Shown: in pieces, positions 18,374 through 28,300 of the stretch
How positions within the stretch are numbered: the stretch's first letter is position 1
Layout of the letters: each line of letters opens with the position of its first letter
From: Segatella baroniae DSM 16972 = JCM 13447
Lineage (GTDB): Bacteria; Bacteroidota; Bacteroidia; Bacteroidales; Bacteroidaceae
Reading direction: 5' to 3'
DNA length: 64,000 nt
Assembly (NCBI RefSeq): GCF_000426585.1
Contig: NZ_AUFQ01000012.1
Location: forward strand, 1-64,000
Program-made: the position numbers and the translations under genes
The notes under the pieces: model-generated
The model's database searches: none
Seen by the model: the letters and a program-made list of their open reading frames with translations, nothing else
Told to the model about the DNA's origin: nothing

Positions 18374-18814
18374 ATGAAGAGAATAGCAAGAGTTTTAATT
18401 TTAATTTTAACTTTTTTATCCATTGAAGTTGTGTCAGCGTTTGCCGGTGGCGCATCGCGCACAAATTCAGAACATGTAGTGGATTGGGGTCCGGTGATGG
18501 ATGCGATAATCCAGGTAGAAAGCAATGGAAATCCCAAGGCCGTGAGCGGCAATTCTGTGGGTGCCATGCAGATAACTCCAATATTGGTTGCCGAGTGCAA
18601 TAAGATATTGAAGGCTCGAAAGGTCAAGAAAAGGTACAGTTTGAAAGACCGTTTTAGTGTTGCGAAGTCCAAGGAAATGTTTCTTTTAATCCAGTCGAAG
18701 CACAATCCTCTGAACAATTTGGAGAGAGCTATACGTTCGTGGAATGGCGGAATTCATTTCAGCGGTCGAAAGACGCAGCGTTATTTCGAGAAAGTTTTAC
18801 GGGCTATGAATTAG
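18374..18814 (+). CDS. Small lytic transglycosylase-like protein
   Basis: A 146-residue exported protein with an N-terminal signal (MKRIARVLILILTFLSIEVV). IIQVESNGNPKAVSGNSVGA followed by MQITP matches the SLT (goose-type lysozyme-like) motif, in which the E of VESNGNP is the catalytic acid. RAIRSWNGG near the end corresponds to the family's (A)xxxYNxG motif. It should cleave peptidoglycan glycan strands in the periplasm. The ATG at 18374 is preferred over an upstream TTG at 18368. Confidence 0.78.
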   Translation: MKRIARVLILILTFLSIEVVSAFAGGASRTNSEHVVDWGPVMDAIIQVESNGNPKAVSGNSVGAMQITPILVAECNKILKARKVKKRYSLKDRFSVAKSKEMFLLIQSKHNPLNNLERAIRSWNGGIHFSGRKTQRYFEKVLRAMN

Positions 18815-18829
18815 CTCCCAGATATGGAG

Positions 18830-18880
18830 GAAGCCGATTGTAAGTTATGTTTTCATCTTACAATCGGCTTCTTTTCTTTT
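18830..18880 (+). terminator. Rho-independent terminator
   Basis: A perfect 15-bp stem (GAAGCCGATTGTAAG at 18830-18844, complement at 18857-18871) is followed by TTTTCTTTTT. It ends the transglycosylase transcript. Confidence 0.9.
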
Positions 18881-18917
18881 TAATAATCCTTAATTAAGAG
18901 CCGTTCTGGCAAGTTTT

Positions 18918-19032
18918 GCACTATCTTTGCATAAGATAGGCTGCGTTCAGCAATCCGAAAGCAAGCTTTCATTGCGTTCACTTGCACTATCTTTGCAATA
19001 AGATAGGCTGCGTTCAGCAATCTGAAAGCAGT
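18918..19032 (+). repeat. Tandemly duplicated promoter segment upstream of lemA
   Basis: A 48-bp segment starting GCACTATCTTTGCA occurs at 18918 and again at 18984, a 66-bp offset. The copies differ by one inserted A and a few changes. Each carries a perfect TATCTTTG -7 element (18922-18929, 18988-18995). The second copy ends in GAAAGCAGTCCTTTG, the core seen in the 22-bp intergenic repeat family. Confidence 0.75.
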
Positions 19033-19092
19033 CCTTTGACGCGCCCGTCGGCCCTGTTTTACAATTCAACAATTCAACAAAAGTAAAGGAAT

Positions 19093-19653
19093 ATGACACT
19101 GATTATCGTACTGGTGGCCGTGGCTTTGATAGCCCTTTGGCTGGTGAGTTTGTATAACCGCTTGGTTAGTTTGCGTAATAATCGTGAAAACGCGTTTGCC
19201 AACATCGACGTGCAGCTGAAGCAGCGCTACGACCTGGTGCCGCAACTCGTGGCCACGGTCAAGGGGTATGCCACCCACGAGCGTGAGGTGCTTGAGCGGG
19301 TGACGGCTGCCCGCGCCGCCGCCATGGGCGCGCAATCCGTCAACGACAAGATCATGGCCGACAACGCGTTGACCAGCGCACTGGCCGGATTGAAGGTTTC
19401 GTTGGAAGCCTATCCCGACTTGAAGGCCAACCAGAACTTCCTGCAACTGCAGACGGAGATAGCCGACATAGAGAACAAGTTGGCGGCGACGCGTCGTTTC
19501 TTCAATTCCACGACGCGAGAGCTGAACACCGCCGTGCAGGCGTTCCCCTCCAACCTGATAGCCGGCATGTTCGGATTCCACAAGGAGCCGATGTTCGAGA
19601 TTGCGCAGGAAGACCGCGCCACGCTCGACAAGGCGCCGGAAGTGAAGTTTTAG
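19093..19653 (+). CDS. lemA: LemA family protein
   Basis: A 186-residue protein with one N-terminal membrane segment (LIIVLVAVALIALWLVSLYN) and a long helical body holding the LemA core (RENAFANIDVQLKQRYDLVP, then ELNTAVQAFPSNLIAGMFGF). Function in the envelope is poorly defined, though lemA often sits next to an HtpX-like M48 protease. The same holds here, with only a 5-bp gap, which suggests a joint role in membrane protein quality control. Confidence 0.93.
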   Translation: MTLIIVLVAVALIALWLVSLYNRLVSLRNNRENAFANIDVQLKQRYDLVPQLVATVKGYATHEREVLERVTAARAAAMGAQSVNDKIMADNALTSALAGLKVSLEAYPDLKANQNFLQLQTEIADIENKLAATRRFFNSTTRELNTAVQAFPSNLIAGMFGFHKEPMFEIAQEDRATLDKAPEVKF

Positions 19654-19658
19654 GCGGC

Positions 19659-20660
19659 ATGAAGTATGTAGGCATCTATACCCAGATACGCAACAACAAC
19701 ATGAGGAGCATGCTGTTGCTGCTGCTGTTTCCTGTCATCATCCTGGGAATGGTCTGGGTGTTTCTCGCGCTTCTCAATTTCCTGGGCGGCGGTTATTATG
19801 ATGAGGTGGGCAATGTAGTGCACGAATTGGACGTGGCCACGGTCAATTATTATTTCGTGACGACCATTCCATGGGTGATACTGGGCGTGGGTGTCTGGTT
19901 CGCCATCGCCTATTTTGCGAACGCCTCGATGATCAACCATGCCACGGGGGCCGTGTCTTTGAGCCGAAAAGACAATCCCCGGGTCTACAACATCGTGGAG
20001 AATCTCTGCATGACTTGCGGCATGGACATGCCGAAAGTCAATGTCGTCGAAGATCCGCAGCTCAACGCCTATGCCAGCGGCATTGGCAAGGGCAGCTATG
20101 CGGTGACGGTGACGCGGGGACTGCTCGACCTCTTGGACGACGAAGAGCTGGCCGGCGTCATCGGCCATGAGCTGACGCACATCAGAAACCGTGACACCCG
20201 TCTGCTCGTCACCAGCATTGTCTTCGTCGGTATCATATCGACGGTCATGTCGTTGACCGTCCGCATGATGTATCATTCGCTGTGGTATGGCGGCGGCCGG
20301 CGCGACCGTGACGGCGAAAAGGGCGGCCTGTCCGTCGTCGTCATCCTGCTGATAGGCGTCGTCTGTTGTGCTATCGCCTATTTGTTCACGCTGCTGACGC
20401 GGTTCGCCATCTCACGGAAGCGCGAGTATATGGCCGATGCGGGGGGCGCGGAACTTTGCGGCAATCCGCTGGCGCTGGCCTCGGCGCTGCGCAAAATCTC
20501 GGGCAATCCGGGGCTTGACAGCGTGAACCGCGCCGACGTGGCGCAGCTCTTCATCTGCCAGCCCGACGAGATGGATCAGGGACTGATGGGCTTCATGAAC
20601 TCCCTTTTCAGCACCCATCCCGACATTGAAAAGCGAATCAGGATATTGGAGCAGTTCTGA
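19659..20660 (+). CDS. M48 family membrane metalloprotease (HtpX-like)
   Basis: A 333-residue integral membrane protease. Two N-terminal membrane segments precede the zinc site HELTH (H170, E171, H174), and two more membrane segments follow. The third ligand is likely the E of KREYMADAGG (about residue 260). Gly-Lys-rich loops flank the later membrane segments. It cleaves membrane proteins in known relatives. It is co-transcribed with lemA and followed one base later by an SGNH hydrolase. Confidence 0.9.
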   Translation: MKYVGIYTQIRNNNMRSMLLLLLFPVIILGMVWVFLALLNFLGGGYYDEVGNVVHELDVATVNYYFVTTIPWVILGVGVWFAIAYFANASMINHATGAVSLSRKDNPRVYNIVENLCMTCGMDMPKVNVVEDPQLNAYASGIGKGSYAVTVTRGLLDLLDDEELAGVIGHELTHIRNRDTRLLVTSIVFVGIISTVMSLTVRMMYHSLWYGGGRRDRDGEKGGLSVVVILLIGVVCCAIAYLFTLLTRFAISRKREYMADAGGAELCGNPLALASALRKISGNPGLDSVNRADVAQLFICQPDEMDQGLMGFMNSLFSTHPDIEKRIRILEQF

Positions 20661-20661
20661 A

Positions 20662-21351
20662 ATGAAACGATCATATCTTGTTTTAGGGATGATGGCGGCC
20701 TTGCTCCCTTCGGAAATGTCGGCCCAGAAGGTCACCTATCGGTCGTTCGACCACTATAACGAGCGGGTGGAGGAGTTTGAAAAGATGCGTCCCGTCGACA
20801 GCACCGATGTCGTCATGCTGGGAAACAGCCTCACCGAGCTTGCCGGCGACTGGAACAAACTGCTCGGAGGTAGGCACATCCGCAACCGGGGCATAGCCGG
20901 CGACGACGCCACAGGCATTTACCATCGGCTCTCGCAGATACTTCCCGGCCGTCCCAAGGCCATCTTTCTGATGGTGGGCGTCAACGACATCAGCCATGAC
21001 CTGACGGCCGCGCAGGTGTTCGAGCAGTGCCGCAGCGTGATAGACAGAATCAGAAAGGAGGCTCCCGCCACCAAGTTGTATGTGCAGAGCCTGTTGCCCA
21101 TCAATGAATCGTTCGGCAGGTGGAAGACATTGGAAGGAAAGACGGAGACGGTGGCAGCCGTCACGCGGCTCATCAGGCAATATTGCCAGGCCCAGCGGGT
21201 GGAATATGTCAACCTCTTCCGCTACTTCAACCGGCACGGAACCAACGAGATGCGGACCGAACTGACCACGGACGGCCTGCATCTCACGCCTTTGGGGTAT
21301 AAGCTGTGGGCCTTCCAACTCAAGAAATACATGCGCTTGCTCAATCCATAG
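20662..21351 (+). CDS. Secreted SGNH/GDSL-type hydrolase
   Basis: A 229-residue protein. The start at 20662 gives a signal peptide (MKRSYLVLGMMAALLPSEMS). Block I VVMLGNSLTE holds nucleophile S56, GIAGDDATG supplies the block II Gly, VGVNDISHD is block III (Asn), and TTDGLHLTPLGY holds the catalytic Asp and His. It resembles platelet-activating-factor acetylhydrolase-like esterases, which remove acyl groups from sugars or lipids. It is in one unit with lemA and the M48 protease, although its function may be independent. Confidence 0.88.
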   Translation: MKRSYLVLGMMAALLPSEMSAQKVTYRSFDHYNERVEEFEKMRPVDSTDVVMLGNSLTELAGDWNKLLGGRHIRNRGIAGDDATGIYHRLSQILPGRPKAIFLMVGVNDISHDLTAAQVFEQCRSVIDRIRKEAPATKLYVQSLLPINESFGRWKTLEGKTETVAAVTRLIRQYCQAQRVEYVNLFRYFNRHGTNEMRTELTTDGLHLTPLGYKLWAFQLKKYMRLLNP

Positions 21352-21368
21352 TCGGCAGGCGGGCATGA

Positions 21369-21401
21369 GGAATGGGAATCCGGGCGTCGGATTCCCATTC
21401 C
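21369..21401. terminator. Bidirectional terminator
   Basis: GGAATGGGAATCC and GGATTCCCATTCC form a perfect 13-bp stem between the convergent SGNH hydrolase and aroB genes. There is no long T-run on either side. Confidence 0.7.
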
Positions 21402-21422
21402 GCGTGTATGGAGTGGCTTTGC

Positions 21423-22487
21423 TCAGGCTTCGCGAAAGAAGTCGAGTGCTTCCTTCACCTCTTCTTCCGTGACGGTTTGGTCTATGTGTATCTCGCCGAT
21501 ATTGCCCAGCAGCGTGACGTTGATTTCGTGCCCCCGGCTCTTCTTGTCGTGGTACATCAGTTCGATGAGCTCGGCATAATCGGCGCAGGCGACAGGCAGA
21601 CGGCCATAGTTTTGATGGATGAAACCGACGGTCTGGTGCAGTTGTCGGCTGGGGAATTGCCGCTTGACGGCGCTCAGATACAGTTCGGGTATCAAGCCCC
21701 ACGCCACGGCGTAGCCGTGCAGCACGGGCTTGCGGCGGAGCGACCAGCTCTCAAAGGCGTGGCCGAAGGTGTGTCCCAGGTTGAGCGCCTTGCGGATTCC
21801 GGCCTCGTGGGGGTCTTGTTTGACAATCTGCTCCTTGACCGCCACGGAGTCGGCCACCATCTGTCGCAACGCGGCAATGGCCGTCGTGTCGTGCCGGGTG
21901 GCCGCTTCGAGGTCGAAACCGACAAGCTGCGCCCACATCGCTTCGGTGTGGATGAGCCCGTGTTTCAGCATTTCGGCATAGCCCGAGCAAAGGTTGGCCG
22001 CGTCGAGCGTGTGGAGGAACTGCGTGTCGAGAATGACGAAACGGCTGTCGGAGAAGACGCCTATCTCGTTCTTCAGCCCGTTGAAGTTGATGCCTGTCTT
22101 GCCGCCGACCGACGCATCCACCATCGCCAGCAGCGTGGTGGGGATGTTGATGAAGTCGATTCCCCGCTTGAACGTGGACGCGGCGAAGCCCCCCAGGTCG
22201 GTGACCATGCCCCCGCCCAGATTCACCAGGCAGGAATGGCGGGTGGCCCCGTGCGTGGCCAGTTCGTGCCAGACATGCGCCAGCGACTCCAGCGACTTGT
22301 GGGTGTCGCTGTCCGGAATCGTGATGACGTGGGCCTCGTGCAGGACTCCGCAATCACGGAGCAGGGGCAGGCACGCCCTTCGGGTCACCTCGTCGGTCAG
22401 GAAGAATACGCGGTCGTGCTCGCAGGCCGCAATCGCCTTCGGCAACTCAGCCTGAATGTTTTCTGAAATAATGATTCGCTGTGGCAT
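21423..22487 (-). CDS. aroB: 3-dehydroquinate synthase
   Basis: A 354-residue enzyme that turns DAHP into 3-dehydroquinate in the shikimate pathway. The NAD-binding and active-site block NLGGGMVTDLGGFAASTFKR and IPTTLLAMVDASVGGKTGIN is intact, as is the zinc-ligand region (EMLKHGLI, NLGHTFGHAFE). Length is normal. It is the last gene of the minus-strand run tamB-tamL-nim-aroB, while aroC lies elsewhere in this window (51676-52767). Confidence 0.96.
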   Translation of the reverse strand: MPQRIIISENIQAELPKAIAACEHDRVFFLTDEVTRRACLPLLRDCGVLHEAHVITIPDSDTHKSLESLAHVWHELATHGATRHSCLVNLGGGMVTDLGGFAASTFKRGIDFINIPTTLLAMVDASVGGKTGINFNGLKNEIGVFSDSRFVILDTQFLHTLDAANLCSGYAEMLKHGLIHTEAMWAQLVGFDLEAATRHDTTAIAALRQMVADSVAVKEQIVKQDPHEAGIRKALNLGHTFGHAFESWSLRRKPVLHGYAVAWGLIPELYLSAVKRQFPSRQLHQTVGFIHQNYGRLPVACADYAELIELMYHDKKSRGHEINVTLLGNIGEIHIDQTVTEEEVKEALDFFREA

Positions 22488-22507
22488 ATTGTCAGTCGTA
22501 ATGGGGG

Positions 22508-23008
22508 TTACAAGGGGCTGTCGGCATGGGGAACCTTCTTCCGTTTGCCCGAAAAAGCGGTGAAATCGATGCGGATGACCTCCACCCGGTGGAAACTGCC
22601 ATGGGCATATTTGTCGCCGACGGCCTTGAAGTCGGGCGACAACTTGTCGATGAGCAGGTGCAGCGCGTGCATCTTCTCTTCGTCCGTCAGGCCTGTTCGG
22701 GCCTTGCCGAACAGTACGACACTCTCGTATTCGGTGGTGAACCGGCTCGGCAAGAGGTTGACACGGCCGATGATGCAGAGCGAAACATTGGGGTTGTCGG
22801 CTATCGCTTCGAGCTTGCGGCCTTCGGGGGCGCAGTGTATGTAGACGCTGCTGTCGCCGTCCCAGACGAAGTTGACCGGAATGCCGTAGCCGCCGTTGTC
22901 CGATACCATGGACATGACACCATGCTCGCCATGGGCCAACAGTTCCAAGGCCCTGGCTTCGTCCATCAGCCGGTCCTGGCGTCTGACGGTGTCATTGATA
23001 CATTTCAT
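22508..23008 (-). CDS. Pyridoxamine 5'-phosphate oxidase-like flavoprotein (Nim-like)
   Basis: A 166-residue protein of the split-barrel FMN-binding family. VRRQDRLMDEARALELLAHG and YGVMSMVSDNGGYGIPVNFVW are typical of the NimA-type/DUF pyridoxamine oxidase group. Some members reduce 5-nitroimidazole drugs, but most chromosomal relatives have unknown substrates, so resistance should not be assumed. Starts at 23014 and 23017 are also possible. 23008 (MKCINDTV) gives the usual N-terminus. It lies between tamL and aroB. Confidence 0.85.
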   Translation of the reverse strand: MKCINDTVRRQDRLMDEARALELLAHGEHGVMSMVSDNGGYGIPVNFVWDGDSSVYIHCAPEGRKLEAIADNPNVSLCIIGRVNLLPSRFTTEYESVVLFGKARTGLTDEEKMHALHLLIDKLSPDFKAVGDKYAHGSFHRVEVIRIDFTAFSGKRKKVPHADSPL

Positions 23009-23025
23009 TTTCATCATTTCGCACT

Positions 23026-25317
23026 TTAGAAAGGATAGCCGATGGCCAGATGCAGGCTTTGGCTGTCCTTGAAATTGGGTACATTGTAGAAACCGTTGCC
23101 GTAGGGCACGTGCAGACCTATGCCCCAGTCCACCCGGAGCACGAAGAAGTCAAGGTTGTAGCGCAGGCCTATGCCCGTGCCGACGGCCATCTCCTTCAAC
23201 AGGTTCTTTGCCCGGAGGCTGCCGTTGGGCCGGTTTTCGTCCTTGTGCATCGTCCATACGTTGCCCGCGTCGAGGAACAAGGCCCCGTAGAGATTGCCGA
23301 AAAGGCGGGGGCGATATTCCAGATTGCACAAGAGCTTGATGTCACCGGTCTGGTCCAGATAGGAAGTCGTGTTCTGGTGTGCCTGATAACTGCCCGGGCC
23401 GATGCTCCTGACGGTGAACGCGCGAATGCTGTTGGCGCCGCCCACGTAGAACTGTTCGCTCCAGGGAGCCGCGCTGGAGTTGCCATACGACCAGATGGCG
23501 CCGCTGCTGACATGGGCCACCAGCTGGTCATATGTGGACAGTTGCCATGTCTTGCGGAACTCCGTTTCAATCTTGAAGAACTGCGCGTAGGGGTTTTTGA
23601 ACATCTGTTTGTCCTTCGTTCCCCATTTCTTTCCTGCCGCCACGTAGCCCAACGACAGGATGTTGGCGGCCTCGCTCACGGTGGTCTGCCACCAGACGGG
23701 GCTGCGGTAGTTCGCCGGACTCGAATAGATGTAGCTGTAACGCATTTTGGGAATGAAGTGGTCGGCCATGGTCACTTGCAGATAAGGGCTGGTCTGCATG
23801 ATCGAATCGAACTTGGCCGTGCGACTCGACATGTAGTCGTATTGCAGAACGAGGGGCGTGAACTGGTGCATGGAGGTGTTGGAGACCTGGAAAGTGTAGG
23901 ACAATTCGCCCGACACCACATGCCTCTTGAAATAGCTGGCACGGTTGATTACGCTGGTGGAAGCCTTGAGGAGCGTGGTCGGCGTGGTGGGGAAGCGGTG
24001 GCGGCGCAGCAGCGGAAAGACCAGACGGGGCAGCTCCAGGGAGACGTCGCCGCCATATTCGTATGAATTGATCTTGTCGCCCGAGCCCGAGAGATTGTTC
24101 CCTGTCTGCCACTCGAAAGACCCTTTGAGGTTGATGTCGAGCTTCTCGCCGCCGTGGAAGGCGTTGCGCTTGGTCAGGCCGACAATCAGTCCCGGCCCCA
24201 TGCGGCCGCTCGTGCGCCCCGTGTAGTTGGTTTCGACGTAGAAGTCGTAAGGTTTGTCGAAGACACAGCTCAACCGCAGATTCAGTGTGTCGCAAGTAAG
24301 TGAGGAGTCCTGTGGCGTGAACTGGAAGTCGACGGAGCTGAACATGCCGCCGCTGACAATCCTGTTGTAGGATTCCAGATAGCTGTCGTAACTGTAGAGA
24401 CGGCCTGGAAACAGCTTCATGTCGCGAAGGACGACGCGTGGCCGGATGGGGGACTTGCGGCCGTTGAAGTGCACTGTCAGTCTGCGCCTGCGTATCGTGT
24501 CGTTCAATGTCTCCATGAACTGTTTGCGAAACTCAAGGTCTACGTTTCCTATATACCATTTGTGCCTGGCCTTTTCGGGCAGGTCTTCCGTCAGTTTCAT
24601 CTTCATGTCGATTTTGTTGCCGTCTGACAGGGTGTCGGCAAGATAGGAAGCGTAGCCCGGTTGGTAATAGAAGTAGCCGTTGTTGCGGAAGAGTTGGCTG
24701 ATGCGGGAGCGTTCCGCGTCGAGCGTGGCCACCTCGAAGGGGTCTCCCGGCTTGACTTTCGCCTCCTGTTTGGTGGCACGGATCAGGCTGTCGGCCTCGT
24801 GGGGAAAGCCTGCATAGACCAGCGTGTCGATGGTGGAGAGCGGACCCATGCTGACGGTGTAGCCCAGTTTGGCCTTCTTGGGATTCTTGCCCGTGCTTGT
24901 CTGGTAGGCCACTTCGCTCTGGAAGTAGCCGTGATTGCGGAGCACCGACCGTGCCACGCCGGCTCTCAAAGCTGGATTGACCCAACTGATCAGCACGGGT
25001 GGCTGGCCGAAAGACTTGCTTATCCAGCGCGACAAGTTGTCGTCTCCGTCGTGGAAGGCGTTCCATATCCACAGGCGATAGGGCGGAATGCGGTGGAACG
25101 AGCTGCCGAGGAACGAACCGTTGGGCTTGCAGGCCAAGGCGGCTTCCACTTCTTCACGGGTGGCCGTGAAGTGGCTGCCTTTCTCATAGTGCGTGTATTC
25201 GATCTTGGACAGTCCCGTGTAGAGTTGGTCTCCATCCGGAACGCCCGACGTCGATGAGCAGGAAGTCATGAATCCATAGGTTCCCAGCAACAATCCGATA
25301 AAGTGTTTCAGTTTCAT
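23026..25317 (-). CDS. tamL: TamL-type outer membrane assembly lipoprotein (BamA/TamA family)
   Basis: A 763-residue outer-membrane protein. The signal peptide ends in a lipobox (FMTSC, C20), the feature that separates TamL of Bacteroidota from proteobacterial TamA. POTRA-like domains (about 40-330) precede a C-terminal 16-strand barrel with FYVGGANSIRAFTVRSIGPG (Omp85 lid-lock type motif region) and a final strand ending in Phe (HLAIGYPF). It likely works with the adjacent TamB to insert or supply material to the outer membrane. Confidence 0.9.
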   Translation of the reverse strand: MKLKHFIGLLLGTYGFMTSCSSTSGVPDGDQLYTGLSKIEYTHYEKGSHFTATREEVEAALACKPNGSFLGSSFHRIPPYRLWIWNAFHDGDDNLSRWISKSFGQPPVLISWVNPALRAGVARSVLRNHGYFQSEVAYQTSTGKNPKKAKLGYTVSMGPLSTIDTLVYAGFPHEADSLIRATKQEAKVKPGDPFEVATLDAERSRISQLFRNNGYFYYQPGYASYLADTLSDGNKIDMKMKLTEDLPEKARHKWYIGNVDLEFRKQFMETLNDTIRRRRLTVHFNGRKSPIRPRVVLRDMKLFPGRLYSYDSYLESYNRIVSGGMFSSVDFQFTPQDSSLTCDTLNLRLSCVFDKPYDFYVETNYTGRTSGRMGPGLIVGLTKRNAFHGGEKLDINLKGSFEWQTGNNLSGSGDKINSYEYGGDVSLELPRLVFPLLRRHRFPTTPTTLLKASTSVINRASYFKRHVVSGELSYTFQVSNTSMHQFTPLVLQYDYMSSRTAKFDSIMQTSPYLQVTMADHFIPKMRYSYIYSSPANYRSPVWWQTTVSEAANILSLGYVAAGKKWGTKDKQMFKNPYAQFFKIETEFRKTWQLSTYDQLVAHVSSGAIWSYGNSSAAPWSEQFYVGGANSIRAFTVRSIGPGSYQAHQNTTSYLDQTGDIKLLCNLEYRPRLFGNLYGALFLDAGNVWTMHKDENRPNGSLRAKNLLKEMAVGTGIGLRYNLDFFVLRVDWGIGLHVPYGNGFYNVPNFKDSQSLHLAIGYPF

Positions 25318-25323
25318 CTTCTG

Positions 25324-28300
25324 CTAATTTCTCTTGTTTTGACTTTTGATGGAATCTTGTGGGGCGGGCAATATGATCACGTCGTTGTCTTTGAACCTCA
25401 ACAAGTCTTTCAAGTGACGCAGCTTGCGCCTCCAAATGAAGCCGGCGCCATACTGCCCCACGTCGCCCTCAAGCCAGTCGTAGCTGTCGCGGTCGTAGAA
25501 GAGCTTCATGTATTGCGTGGAACTCTCGTTCAGGCGGTATTCAAAAGAAATATTGTCGAAGAACGACTTGTTCTGGTTGGTCACGTCCGGCCCGGTGGAC
25601 AGCTTGCCCCCGACGATGATTCGCAATCGGTTGTTCCAGAACCGCTTGGCGAACTTGAAGGAATAGTCCGTGTGCGTATTGCCGCTCACGTCGGTTGAAT
25701 TGTCCATGCCGAAGCTCAGGTCGAGTGTGCGCAGGGCCTTGCCGGCGATACTGTTGATCTGGCTCTGCAAGAAAGCGTTCAATGCGGAGTTCATGGAGAA
25801 TCCGTTCGTGTTGCCGTCGGCCAGATACATGCCCGTGGTCAGCATGGTGACCGCTATCTTGCCACGCTCTTCCTTGCTCATCGTGTTGAGCTGGTTGCTG
25901 ATGGTCATGTCTTCGGGCGCGTCGATGACAAACTCCAGTCCCATGTCTTTCAGCGTCTTGGTGATGACGACGCCGGTCTCGAACGTCACCGTTCGTCCCG
26001 CGCTGCCCGCCGTGGCCACCGTAGCCTTGTTCTGCTCCAACGCCGTGATGTGGAGACGCGGGTTCATGGGGTCGCCCGTGAAGTCGATGTAGCTGCCGTC
26101 CTGGATGTTGAAGGTCTTCAAGGGTATGACGGGCAGCGAATATTTCATCTCTCCGTTGCTCAGCGTATAGCGTCCCGTGAGTCGCAGGTCGTCGACCGTA
26201 TTGTACTGCATGCGCAGGTCGCCGCCGCCAATCAGGTCTACGTAGTTCGATTTGTCGGCATTCAGCGCGCAGAGGATGTGGGCGCTCTCGTTGATACTCA
26301 TGGTCAGGTCCATGCCGAAGCCCGATAGGGGAGGACGGTGAACCGTTTGCGAGCTTGAATCGGCAAAGTTGGTGAACTTCACGAGCTCGTCCAGCTGGTT
26401 GTCCGTCGTCAGTGGGCTGTCGCGCAGGATGTAGGTCATGTCCGTAGAGCCCAGGACATCCAGCTTGCCACGCATCTGCAGGTTGTCGACGGGGCCGTTC
26501 ATGCGTGCGAAGAAGTTGACGAAAGCCTTGCCGAAGGCCTCTGACCTGAAGTTCTCTTTCGCGTTGATTAGCTCGAAGTTGCGGGCGCGCATCTTCACGT
26601 CCATCGTCATTTGGCTCACGTCCGAGAAGTCGAGATAGCCCGAAACGTTCAACGGACTGTCGTTGTTGGCATACATCTCGAAGTTCTCGAAGAGCAGATG
26701 GCTGTTGTGGATGGCCACGGGGTCGTTGTCGAAGCGCAGCTTCACGCCGTAAGGCACGCTCACCATATAGGCCGAATCAAGGTAAGCCTCGCCGTTGATG
26801 TTAGGTTTGGTGGGCGTTCCCGTCACGTCCAGGGTTCCTTCCGCATAGCCTTCAAAGCCTATGATCTGGTCGGGAATGAAGCCGTTGATGAGGCTGAGCG
26901 GCAACCGCTCCATCTGCAATTGGGCCTGAAGAGCCTCTTCGCCCTCCGAAAGGTAGGTTCCTTTCAGCGTTGCGATTTCCTTCCCGTTCTGCGACAGAAT
27001 GCCTTCCAGGTGATGGGAGCCGTCCGACTTCGGCATATAGACGAACTCCGTGCCGATGTTGCCCATGGGACTGTTCTCGTAGAACAAGTTGTCGATGGTC
27101 ATGTCAGACGACACGGACAGCTCGCCCTGTGTCTGTGTGACGTGATAGTCGCCGTTCAACACACCTTTTATATTGGGGGTGTAGGGCAGAACCGACAAAA
27201 CGTCCGCCAAGTTGAATTTGTTCAGGCTGACCGTGACGTCTTGCAACGCCTCTGTGTTCTCGTCATTGGAATACACATGGACGCCCATGCCGTCGCTCGC
27301 GACAAGTTCCATGTTGGCGGCCAGGCGTCGGTCGTCGCCCAGGAAGACATAATTGCCCTCGTTCACCTTGAACTTCTTGTAGCCCAGAACGGGATTGTCG
27401 TCCATGATGTTGAAGCGAATGCCGTTGGCTTCCATTGCGGCGGAAATTCCCAGGTCGACACCCAACTTGTTGTTGGCGTCATACAGCTTGGTCTTCAGGA
27501 AGGAACCATGTTCGTTGAGCGCGCCGTTGGCCTCGGCTCTGAACGTGTATTGCGGGTTCTTCTTGTTGTTGACGACCTGTGCCCGATAGACGAAGTTGTC
27601 GTGGTCGGACTGGATGTTGAACCTGATGGTGTCCAGTCTGATGTCGCTCAGGACGAGCGAGTCGACCTGAAGGTTGCCGTTCAATCCTGATATGGGGGAC
27701 GAATCCATGTTGATTCGGGCGCGGGCGAACTGATAGCCGTAGCGTGCCAGCAGGTGGCTGAAGAAGTTGTTCCTGCCACTTTGCAAGTAAAACGAAACTG
27801 CAGGCAGCCTCTCGCGCAGCGCCGTCTGGTCGATTGTCCGGTTCTTGAACAGGCGGGCCACCTCGTCGCCGAGCCGGTTGCCTTGCGCCATCAGCTTCTT
27901 GTAGCCTCCGTGTCCGTTGACGTGGAGTCTGAAGTCGCCGCAGTTCACGATGACATGGGTCGTGTCGGGACGGGTAAGGATGTCGATTGTCACGTCCTCG
28001 GGGTGGTATTGCCGGTGATTGTCGTTGATGACGAGGTTGTGCAAGGAGCCTTGCACCCGATACACGTCCTTGAAGTCGCTCTCCAGAGACAGGGATGCGG
28101 CGGCCGAAGCGTTGAAAGGCTTTTCCGTAAGGTGCAGTCCGTAGAAGTCGATGTCGGCCACTTGTCCTTGCACCGTAGCCTTCATGCGGCGGTTTCGCGT
28201 TTGGGCGGTCAGGTCAAGCTGCCCGGTCAGCAAGGGGTTGCTGCTCTTGATTGCCGCCGTCGCTTTTCCGTTGCGCAGGGAGGCGTGGGCCACGATGTGG

